DNA of 48,638 nucleotides from Candolleomyces eurysporus (taxonomy: Eukaryota > Basidiomycota > Agaricomycetes > Agaricales > Psathyrellaceae). The notes below the pieces were generated by a model. It ran no database searches, had not been told where the DNA came from, and saw only the letters and a program-made list of their open reading frames with translations. The DNA lies in assembly GCA_027579435.1 (NCBI GenBank), contig JANBPK010001244.1, positions 1 to 48,638 on the forward strand, given 5' to 3'. Position numbers and translations under genes: made by a program. Shown piece by piece: positions 10,691 to 20,369 of the stretch. The first letter of the stretch is position 1; each line of letters starts with the position of its first letter.

Positions 10691-11146
10691 GACTCAGAGT
10701 CGTGGAGCCGCCGTGCCTGGAGGGAGGAAGAGGACGAGGAGGTTCAATCTAGCCACAGACTCAGATGGTGACCCAGCCTACGACAAAGAGCAAGAACAAC
10801 AGCTCGGCAGAAGGAGAAGATGCAGACGTCCTCGTGAGCAGTGGCAGCGACCTTGAAGCGCTCAGTCCTTCAACTTCAGAGAAAGAATCGAAGACGGGAC
10901 AGGCGTCGCTTGAGGAAGACCTATCGGCAGAGAGAACTTGCCGGTGCTATGGTGAGGGTGCTGTATCTGGGGTCCAGTCGCCTAGATCCGAAGCGGGGGG
11001 ACGATGATCAAGGAGATGAAGAAGATGACAGCTCGACTGCTGCAAGACGTGCGATGATGGCGAGGGCTGCAGAGAGGAGGGGGGAGGCGCAGGCCGTCAC
11101 TGCGGCAAGTTCGGGTGGTGCTGTCGGTCCCAGTACTACATCGTAA
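10690..11146 (+). pseudogene. Truncated duplicate of the RING gene 3' end, copy 3
   Basis: Third version of the RING gene C terminus, shorter than copy 2: GRRRRG-like start, SSGSDLEALSPSTSEKESKT, RSEAGG, and the ending AAERRGEAQAVTAASSGGAV plus GPSTTS and a stop at 11146. A frame change lies at the G run near 10994-11000 and a segment near 10980-11030 is deleted relative to the others. It has no RING domain and is non-functional as a ligase. Confidence 0.72.
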
Positions 11147-11460
11147 GTGTATTGTTTTGAGCAGGATTTGAAGGACGGAATGGATATCTTGTTTCCTGAT
11201 ATCTTGTTTTCTCGGTTTGGGATGATCACGTTTTGTAGTGCAGCCTGCTGGAAGATTCAAATTGGTATTCCCGATGATCACGTTTTGTGCTGCAGCCTCC
11301 TGGAAGGTTCCAATTGGTAACCCCAACGACTTCGAGTGCCTGGGCAGAGCAAATGCGGACGGACAGCAGACGGACAGCACGCAGGCAGGTAGGTCATCGT
11401 TTACTTTATACAGCGATTATCTCGGTGGCGACATTTCCCTGGACGACTATTGGAGGGAGT
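11147..11460. repeat. Array spacer after RING tail copy 3
   Basis: Repeats the flank seen after the intact RING gene: gatatcttgt, ggtttgggatgatcacgttt, two adjacent caaattggta/ccaattggta modules, and gcgattatctcggtggcgac near 11416. It contains no gene. Confidence 0.6.
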
Positions 11461-12036
11461 CGCCGACTGTCAGTTGGCCCATTTAATTGAAGGACTTTTT
11501 TCTCGCCAATCAGGCCTGTGCTTGGCAGGATCTCATCGATGGCAATGAGCATCGTGTTTGTCTTGTCATTGACCGCTCACCTCATCGTCTGGCAGGTTAC
11601 TCGCTCGGCGAGCACGAGCGCTGAGCGCCGGAGCTGCGGCGGACCGCCCGACGAATCCAATGCCCGAGGAAAGCTTTTGTGGCCAGGATTAACCTTGCTG
11701 ATCTAACGGTTTTCTGGTGCGCGATATCGCAATAGCGAGGACNAAAAAATATTCGCCGAATCTCAACTGGGATGTAGTCTGAATGTGCGATAGTACGCTT
11801 GCCTTTAGATATCCGGATTGTGGGTGCGCCGGGTTGCTCATTTGGTATTTGACTGCTACACGTTGCTTTTACGTTCATCTTGTTCAGGGTGGTGGTGCGG
11901 CGTGCATCCCGAACAGCCATCCTTGGCAACTCGTGCAGCGCCCCTACTAACTAGCACCGTCGTGTCAGGTATAAATTATTACCCCAAAGATGTGTCTCAT
12001 TCATTCCTCAGGTCAAACTGCACTCTGCAGGGAAAG
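11461..12036 (+). promoter_or_regulatory. Upstream region and probable core promoter of the F-box gene
   Basis: About 570 bp without a gene. A TATA-like element (tataaatta) starts at 11970, about 130 bp before the ATG. Positions 11765-11890 have a displaced partial copy at about 5300-5400. The N at 11743 precedes an A run. The leader carries an intron at 12037-12095 (gtgagt...ttgtag) that ends six bases before the start codon. Confidence 0.5.
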
Positions 12037-12101
12037 GTGAGTGCATTCAGTGTTCTCGTCTCAATACTTACTACTGACTTGATTCTTCCTTGTAGGTTTC
12101 A

Positions 12102-14113
12102 ATGTCGCTAGGTACGAAAAGGAGCCGACGAAGCATCTCCACGAGCTATCACGACGACGTCGATCCCATGTGCCAAGCGTTGTTCTCCGGCATTAGCACC
12201 CTTCCTCCAGAGATATGGCTGCGGGTGTTCTCCGTCATTGCCGATGACTCGGACTCGGACTCGGAGGCTGATCATCCACCCAGAAAGCCAATGCAGCTCT
12301 TGACATTGGCCAGCGTCAATCGGACCTGGCGATCCATCGCGACTCGCCACTGCAGTCTCTGGACTCGGATCCCAGAACTCAACCTCACCGAGTGGGGGAT
12401 GAGCACGATACGCAAGACCAAGAAACTCTTCAAGCTTTTCCTCGAGCGCTCAGGGGACCTCCCCATTTCCATTCGATGCGAAATCGACAAACATGGGTGG
12501 CGGACGGGCCCCAAGGTTGCTCGGGAAACGTTGCGGATGTTGACCAACCAGTGTCATCGGTGGAAGTCCGCCAGGATCAAGATGCCCATAAAGTTCATTC
12601 AGGAGTTGGACCCGATACGAGGAAAGCTCCCCGTACTTTCGCATTTGGAGTTCTTTGGGACCAAGTCTATGGTCAAGTCAAGCGGGGAGTACCTCTTGGA
12701 CCATTTCTCAGACGCGCCAAGTTTACGCGAGGCCATCATCCACACTCGATATATATTCGAACGCGTCGATCCGGCGTTCAAGGTCGTCCTTCCGTGGTCG
12801 CAGCTCGAGCACTTCTCCGAGGCCTCGTTCAGTGGAAGGTCGTATAGTGATTTGGTCAAAACCGAACCGCAGAATTTGCGCAAGTTGGTATACAAAGTCC
12901 AGCATGTCCCTTCATTCTCCTTGTGGGATGAGATAACTTTGCCGAAACTTGAGATACTTCGAATTCGAGTCGGACTTCCTGGCCCGTCTATCCTTTTACA
13001 TTTGGATCTGTTAACGCTCCCTGCTTTGGTGGATTTGGAGATCCGGGGAACGTTCGCTCCAGCCGACCCGTTGTACCCCAAAGTCCTGGCCTTGATTCGG
13101 AGGTCGCGGTGTTCGCTGGAGCGACTGGCGCTGGACGGGTTCAACTCACAAGAAGGAGTTTTCTCCAGTATCCTCGCGTCATGTCCGAAGTTGACGGCAT
13201 TGGACATCGCGAACGTCGACAGTGCACCTCTTCACATGCTCGCTCTCGACACTGGCTCCCTAGCCCCCATTGTTCCCAAATTGAAAACACTGGTCATTCG
13301 GAGTCGGAAGGTGGAAGGAGTCGACAGCATCCTCGACTCCAAGGCGCTCGTGCGTGTAATCAAGTCCAGGACCACAGGAATACCTGGAGGCGGTGCCTGT
13401 CAAATCGAACCCCTTCAAGAGGTCAACTTCGTTTGGGACGACGACGAGATGCTGCACTTGCAGTTGGCGTTGCTGGAGCTGGAGGGTGAGAGCATGTTCC
13501 CTTGTAGGACCCCGGAGTCTGTCGTCCGGCATTTGGCATCGACGACAAGAGCCAAATTGAAGACGAAGATCTTCTATGCACAGCGGACTTTGAAGGATCA
13601 TCTCAACATCAAATTGCATATGAAGTTGAACCAGCAGCTCAAAGGATTGGAAGAGGTCGCATTGGCTGAAGGAGATTCGCGCGTCTTGACGGTGAGTTAG
13701 ATTTTTTTTCTTTGTTAATCTTCATATGTTTTTACTGAAGGAACCTTGTAGCGAACAGGCCTTCCATACATCCTGTGTCGACTTAGCGAACTGCAACCTC
13801 GACAGATTCCAGGAGATGTAACGTTTCGGCTTCGGAGTCGAGCAAGGAAACTCTGTGAGAAATGGAGGCCGTTCCTTTTGCAAGATGTCCTTGCTTTACC
13901 CTATCGCTGGTACTACCTTGGAGAAGGAGTCGCACGTCTGAAGTGGAATTATAATGGTAGGTGTCCTCAACACCGGAAGTTATCTGATTCTGACTCGTTC
14001 ATCCTTAAGATCAAGAACAGACCGAGGATTGGACGAACATCGTTGGTGTTCGGGAGTGGGAGAAAACTCCTTTTGCTGCTCTCCGATATACTCCTTGGTT
14101 ATGGGCGGAATAG
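12102..14113 (+). CDS. F-box protein with degenerate leucine-rich repeats
   Basis: Exons 12102-13691, 13752-13956 and 14010-14113, introns in phases 0 and 1, 632 aa; the frame closes exactly on TAG. An F-box-like motif lies near residues 35-80 (LPPEIWLRVFSVIADD ... LTLASVNRTWRSIATRHCSL). It is followed by about 400 residues of Leu-rich segments typical of Agaricomycete F-box/LRR proteins, and a Trp-rich end (YRWYYLGEGVARLKWNY, then YTPWLWAE). F-box proteins link targets to the SCF ubiquitin ligase through Skp1; the target is unknown. The Asp/Ser-rich insert inside the F-box (DDSDSDSEADHPPRK) is unusual. The ATG at 12102 is preferred because it follows a 5'-UTR intron and starts the long frame. 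Pieces of this gene occur at about 5300-5400 and 6782-6945. Confidence 0.85.
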
Positions 14114-14121
14114 CTCGACGG

Positions 14122-14291
14122 ACTCACGGACCTCAGTGACATTGCGGCTGAAAATGACAATTATGACAGTACGACAATAGATACACGAGCAACTTATCAT
14201 CTACGAACTCACGGACCTCATTGACATTAACGGTTGAAAATGACGATTATGACAGTACGGTAATAGATACACGAGTAACTTATCATGAACT
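14122..14291. repeat. 85-bp direct tandem duplication downstream of F-box gene
   Basis: Two adjacent copies of an approximately 85-bp unit start at 14122 and 14207 (actcacggacctca...gttgaaaatgac...attatgacagtacg...aatagatacacgag...aacttatcat). They differ at several positions, so the duplication is not brand new. It lies in the probable 3' UTR. Confidence 0.8.
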
Positions 14292-14457
14292 ATACTGTAT
14301 ATATATGAACGATTAAAGGGTATTTAGTAGGCGAGGTTTGTCTTGGGTTGTATGGTGCATCGTTACTATATCTTGTATTTACCTCTGAATAGCGAAACGT
14401 CTGACCTGGAGAATGGGGGCCAATGATTCGATCTTTGGTATTATCTTGATAATATTG

Positions 14458-14600
14458 AGCGATACCCATCAGGCCTTGCAGCTCACTCGCCAAAGAGACT
14501 CAGTTGACGAGAAGCCGATTGGGAAGTGGCCAATATTAATGGAGATTGCGCGTTGTGAGTGTTTGATTTGAACACGGCTTATCGGCTGCAACATTCTGCT
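14458..14600 (+). pseudogene. Short fragment D of the unknown array gene
   Basis: About 140 bp matches codons near the C-terminal third of copies A and B: gatacccatcaggccttgca, gctcactcgccaaagagact, gccgattgggaagtggcc, then the cggcttatcggctgcaac equivalent of VYQLPP. It has no open frame of its own. Confidence 0.65.
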
Positions 14601-15419
14601 GGACAACCATTGGAAACAGTAGGGGACCTGCAGTCGGCGACTGCCCGTGGGCGCAGTTATTTATTGCTGTATGTCGTTGGGGCGGCACAGCAACTGATGC
14701 ACACAGAAGATCCCCGCGCGGCTTGGGTTTTCGATTGGATTGGGTACCCCATATCTTACGAAAACGAGAAGGGTACCGATTTGCATGATTTGACGTGCGT
14801 TGGAAATTCTGTAAGTAGCACTATGTAATGGGGTAGATACGTCCATCCTGCCACTGATGGTGTGAACGCAACCCAGTTGTGCTCCAACTCAGCTTTTATC
14901 TTTGTTCTTTCAGTGTCTCCTACCAGGAACTCAATGCTGGCTTCTGGAAAATAGACCCTTTTGAGACGTTTATGTGAGCTTTGGCACACAGCAGGCAATC
15001 CCAAAGTTCCGGCCATGTCACCCAGTGTTAGATGACAGGCGCGACCTTCATTGCACCCCGCTCTCTGACGTGAAAACGGTTGGATTAGCTACACATTACA
15101 TTATAATATGTAGCACAATTTTGCAATTATCTGATAGAGGGAGGTTCAGCTTTCTAACCAGGCTAAACTCTCTGAGCTGTCCGTAAACCTCGATGCTTTA
15201 TAGTGTAATTCAACTCAACTTCCTACGCAGATACATATGGTTCCTCACAGGCTTCCCGGCACACGTTAAATCATGCAAATTGATGTCCTTTTCGTTGAGA
15301 TATGGGGTTCCCCAATCGAAGACCCAAATCGCCCGGAGTTTTTATGTGTTCGCGCCTCAACTCTCAGGCATTTCGAAAACAGCAATAATTAGTTCGTAGG
15401 CTGACGGACAAAACCTCGC
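14601..15419. other. Gene-free stretch between fragment D and copy E
   Basis: I see no supported gene, tRNA or known repeat in about 820 bp. Short open frames here overlap on both strands and lack splice or codon support. The stretch resembles the array spacers in base composition but I could not align it to them. Confidence 0.4.
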
Positions 15420-16390
15420 CTGAGTTTCCTAAGAACACCGGTCCAACTCCATCAGGTGAGTGAGCCCTACCTCCACAACATTCTCTCCTGAAGTCTGAAG
15501 GGACTGATGGTGTTCTAGTTCTCTGATACGTTTACGAGTCACTCGATCTCTCCCACACCTGCGACAACTGGATATCGGATCCCTGCCGCTGCTCGTTCTT
15601 TGCATTCCATTTTAAGGCAAATACCAATTATTACGCAAAGAGGTTCCTGCCAAAGGCAAAAACTTTACCGACGATGCCTTGGCTTACTCTTCCCATTTAC
15701 GAAGCCACTGCCTTAAGGATACACACGGGTGGACGAACGTGTTCACGAGCAATGATGGTCCCAGTTCAGTCTGAGTGCGTCGTACTATCCGCGAACGAGT
15801 CCAAGGAAGATTTGGAGCTTGCCTTTAACTTGAGCTACTTGTAGAGATTCGTGAAGTTATGGGCACGGAATATTCACCAACTCGGTATCGTCCCGAGAAG
15901 GTTCAATGTTATCCACTAGCCTCGCGGCTTGTTCGCCCCAGAGAGCGGATCAGACACTCATTGGGAAATCACCAATGCATATTCCGCGTTGTGAACCTTT
16001 GATATGAGATACGGTTTTACCACTCGCCTCCGGAGGGTTGGAAGCTGGTAGATACCACTACTATGCCGTCAAGAATTCCTTCGAATTCGTGCGGCAACCG
16101 AGATGTTTTACGAGAGTGCGAAACGGAGAATGCAGAACTCACCGACGGGTCCGAGGTAGATGATAGTACGGCGGGACCACGTTGACATTCGCATCGGCAT
16201 TACATACATCGGAAAGTCCTCCCCGCCGCCGCGGTGAGCGACGATGTACTACGCATTTCCAAGACTATCTCACTCCTCATGAAACGTTGATCAGAACGAA
16301 TAGGATGAATCGAGTATGTCCTGTTTTCACCCGGTGTCCGCATGGGAACCTCGCGTTGCGTCACTCGTTCACTTATGTATATATGTCCAC
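15420..16390 (+). pseudogene. Strongly decayed copy E of the unknown array gene plus its 3' module
   Basis: Aligns along most of copies A and B with many substitutions and indels: gagtcactcgatctctccc, cgttctttgcattccatttt, tacgcaaagaggttc, ggatacacacgggtggacga, cgtgttcacgag, gcgaacgagtccaaggaaga and cattgggaaatcacc all have counterparts. It contains several stops and frameshifts. Between about 15456 and 15518 it has a canonical-looking 63-nt intron (gtgagtgagc...gtgttctag) where copies A and B read through. Its 3' end (aatcgagtatgtcctgtttt, ttgcgtcactcgttcactta) is the array 3' module. It is the oldest-looking member of the family here. Confidence 0.72.
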
Positions 16391-16441
16391 CACCTGGTGG
16401 GATGGGAAACTGACCCAACATTCTACCCATATCTCGCAGAG

Positions 16442-19197
16442 ATGCTCTGGTGGCCTTTAGGACTGCTACTGGCGTCGCTATCCTTTGGTAAGCTTCTCTT
16501 TTGTGTGCGAACATCGGAACAACGTGTTACGAGTGCTGATCGACAACGTCATGATATTCAGTCGGCCTCGCGCAATCCCAAACCCTCGCAGCGACCGAAT
16601 GGTGCGATGAAATTGGCGAAAACAACATTTGCTGGCAACGATACTACGATGAAGAGCTCGAGATAGGATGGGGCTACCTGTTCCCTCAGGGAGGCCCTCC
16701 CACTNGGCACCGCCGGCGACACGAACGAATTCATTGGGATTTTAATTGCACCTGCTGCTGTTGGATGGATTGGGAACAGCTTGGGTGGTGGGATGCGATC
16801 TAACCCCCTTGTGGTGGGATGGATGAACGGGTCTTCTGCTGTGGTGTCTGTTCGAAGAACAGAGTACGCTCTTCCCAAATTTCACCGAAAATTTCGAACA
16901 ATGCTGATGTGATTACAGGTCGTACAGCCCACCGCAGCCGATGAGAGGGCCTGCGACGACGATCTTGGGTGGTTCAGGTATCACATCGACCAGACACCAA
17001 CGCATTATCTACCGCTGCCGGAACTGTACCACCTGGACTGGAGGTTCTGGCGGTATCAACCTCGACGGAAACTCGACCTTCGGTTTTGCACTCCATGGCT
17101 CTCTCAAACCCAATCAACCCGCCAACGCGAGTTCATCTCTGTACCTGCACACCCTGGCAGGCGAACATCAATTGAACGTGGAGTCGGCGAAGAGTGCCCA
17201 GTATTGGGACATCCTCCAAGACCTCCAGGGCTTGCCGATGCTCACCGCGCCTGCGTCGACTACAACGACATCGTCCACGGGATCCGCAGGATCGCTCTCA
17301 TGCCCTGGAGCCCCGGCCCCAAGCTACACAATGAATGTGGCCCAGGGGTGGAAAGGTGCTCCCGTTCTGGGAGGATTGACTGGACCGCGGAGCCTGTCAA
17401 TGGATGACAGAGGCCATCTGCTCGTACTAGAACGCGGAAAAGGTGTTACGGCACACACTCTAGACGAGAATGGCTGTGTGGTGAACAGCACCGTTGTCAT
17501 TGAAGATACCTCTCTTAACCATGGTCTTGACCTGGCGCCGTCGGGAGACAAGCTGATCGCGAGGTGCGCGTGTTTTCCTCCGGCTATGGTCGTTAAGTTT
17601 TTAGAGTGCTGACGCCCATGGTAGTTCCGCGGATATCGCTTGGTCTTGGAATTATGATTCTGCCTCGATGGATGCAACGAATAAAACGACCTTGATTACT
17701 GGGTAAGTGGAAGGTTACCCTGATTTTTCTTTCTTTGATTTCGGGGTTAATATTTGTCCTTTCTCCAGAATGAACAACCCAGGGCATACCACCAGAACTT
17801 TATGGATTTCTCGAAAAGATCCCAATTACCTGCTGGTTAGTGTCGGGTCGGATGGCAACATTGACGGGCCGTCCATCAGGGAAGAGACTGGAAGAGCCCA
17901 GATTCGGGTATTCGATATGCGGAGGATACCTTCCGGAGGATTAGCATACAGCTCGAGGTAAGCGTGTTATCCGTGTATCCTTCTCGCTTGAGGCTGACGA
18001 TATCATATCGTTCTAGCGGCGAAGTCATGGGGTGAGAAAAGAACCAAGTTTTACGACGCGAACCTCAACGGCTAATTGTGTCTCGGATTAGGTATGGTTT
18101 AAGGAACGATGTGGGCATTGCCGAGGATAGGAATGGTACCATACACAGCGTCGGTAAGTCCTTTCGTTCGGGCAAGTTTGAACGTAGCTTAATGCGTATG
18201 CATTCGACAGAAAACTCGCTTGATAATGCCTATCGCACGACCGACGGCGACCGAAAGGATATTCATACTAACAATCCAGCTGAAAAGGTTTATAAGCGTG
18301 AGTTTCTTCGCACCTGTTCGCCCTTATTTTGTACTGACTTTCCTCTTGACGTGTAGTTGGAGATCCTACCAAGCCAACAGGTCTGTTCGGAGGCTATCCC
18401 TATTGCTATACGGTCTGGGAGGGTGAAGATTTCGATGATACGGATATGAGGCCAGGGGACTGGTATGACAACAAATCTACTCGGAGAAATCCCTGCTAAA
18501 ATTATCAACTCTAGGTTCGTCCAGGCGCCCAATTCAACAATCAATGATGACTGGTGCAGTGAGAATTCCGCTAACCCAACGGTGCTCTTACCTCCGCATA
18601 CTGCGCCGCTTGATATGAAATTTGGGGCGCATGAGAACGATACGAACCTTTACGTTAGTCTTCATGGGAGTTGGAATCGGGACCCGCCTCAGGTGAGTAT
18701 TCATTCGTTCCTTCTTAGATGTCTGTGATTTTAATAATAATCGTATCTGGAACTAGGGATACAAAGTAGTGGTCGTCCCCGGCAACTTTTCGCGGTGGGG
18801 TGAATGGAGTCCTTCTGTGAACTTGTCGGCAACGAAAACAAGTTACGAGGATCTTCTTACCAACAGGAACGAAGCTGAATGCCAGAGTGGTGAGGAGGAA
18901 TATTCTCTCTTTCGTGTCTTTGTATCCCTGACTTGTCTATTAGGTTGCTTCAGACCGGTCGGTCTCGTCTTCGCCCATGACGGAAACAGGCTTTATGTTT
19001 CCAGCGACGCGTCTGGGGAGGTGTACCTGCTTCAAAGAGACCCGGAACTACCGCCCTCGAATTCCACGAGTACTGGTACCACTACAAGATCTGGGACTGG
19101 GACTGCTACTTCCAGCGGCACTGGCTCCACTTCTACGCCAACGCGTGGCCCACGGCCGGTGGTGTTGAATCAAAGGTGTAAGTTGAAGAAAAAATAG
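16442..19197 (+). CDS. Secreted AA8-AA12 PQQ-dependent pyranose/sugar dehydrogenase with cytochrome b domain
   Basis: Twelve exons: 16442-16487, 16562-16863, 16919-17563, 17625-17702, 17769-17957, 18017-18031, 18092-18153, 18211-18297, 18357-18462, 18515-18692, 18757-18889, 18944-19197; 697 aa with the placeholder N at 16705 removed, phases consistent throughout. The signal peptide starts MLWWPLGLLLASLSF. An N-terminal cytochrome domain of cellobiose-dehydrogenase type (AA8) has likely heme ligands Met in GGGMRSNPL and His in TRHQRIIYRC, with a CRNC cysteine pair. A Thr/Ser linker leads to a quinoprotein sorbosone/glucose dehydrogenase propeller (AA12): LNHGLDLAPSGDKLIA, IAWSWNYD, GYGLRNDVGIAEDRNG, VSLHGSWNR, PVGLVFAHDGNRLYVSSDAS. 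In characterised AA8-AA12 enzymes the propeller oxidises sugars and the heme passes electrons on, including to LPMOs. A Ser/Thr-rich tail ends basic (CKLKKK) with no CBM1. Exon 6 is only 15 nt. Confidence 0.92.
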
Positions 19198-20369
19198 TTT
19201 TGATACTTAGTTCAGGGATTATGCCTCAACTCTGGGTTCCCGTGAGACGATTAATATATTAGATTGTCATGATGGTGTTGGATGGATATCTATAGATCTA
19301 TCAGCCTGTGTATTTGTAGATTTCTGGGTATTGACATGCTGTATTATTATGCCTCCTTGCTACTATTTTGTCGATGTTTCGTGCAGCTCTTGACAAGGTC
19401 TCCCCAGCTGGACGCTTTGATTCAGTCGAACCCACGTGGGGATCAGTGGACCAGAATGTGCCTGAATCAGCAAAAGGCAGGATCCGAATCTGTGCCGGGA
19501 CATCACTGCAGACGTGGACCGCGTTCTTCCCCAACATTACTGATAGACTTTGACTAGACTCTTCGCGCTTGTGCCTTCTTCCTTCGTATGCTCGCTGTCT
19601 GAGAATCACCTTTTGTCTGGAACAATACCCCGCTGGCAGCAACGCAGCGACCTTCATACCTCAAAAGGGACCATATCGCGACAACCACGGACGATAGCCG
19701 CGTGCAGTATCAGCCTGGTGTCGGTACATTGGCAAAACAACCTTCATTGGGAGGATTAGGACGACTCAGGATCGGTACTCAAGCACCACTTATATTGGCC
19801 GGGAAGATAGCGACGGCGAGCGAACGTCGTTGCCTCGAGGCCTCCCGGTGACGCACACCTTGAGCACCATACAGCTCGGGTAGATCAACCAGCACCTCGG
19901 CCGTTAATTAAAACGAAGACACGACGAACAGAACCCCAGAACACGCAGGAAACCAGGACCCGCACGCTCAAGTCCGTGTGTGGACGGCGTTGAGGAGGCA
20001 TTGTCACAGTACGCTTCTTCATCCACACCATCCCCGACCTCGGAACCCACCTTGACCGAACATTCGTTTTGTCACACTCCAGGACGCCACATACAGCAGC
20101 AAGCACATATATACCGTCTGCCACGCGTAGGATTTCGTCGGAGACCCCAGTTGGGTGGTGGCCACTAACGATACTTCACGGTGAGTAAGCTTCCCTGTCT
20201 TCTGCCAGCACCTCCGCCTGATGATGAATCCTGCTTGAACGATCTCCTCTAGATATAATCATCCTCTGACACTACCAGAATTACGCGACCCTCCGGAACG
20301 CAGCAGAAACATTAGAAATTCTAATCAAGTCAAGATCATCAAAGTTGGTAACAGGCCTGTATACGAAGG
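19198..20369. promoter_or_regulatory. Intergenic region and 5' leader of the NT-C2 gene
   Basis: About 1.17 kb without a supported gene. The last part probably is the 5' leader of the next gene: a GT-AG intron at about 20181-20252 (gtgagtaagc...ctctag) lies upstream of its ATG. Open frames at 19282-19760 overlap on both strands and look random. Confidence 0.45.

Noticed and set aside
12599..13207. 202-codon minus-strand frame
   Set aside because: Antisense to the F-box gene, whose splicing and frame are consistent.
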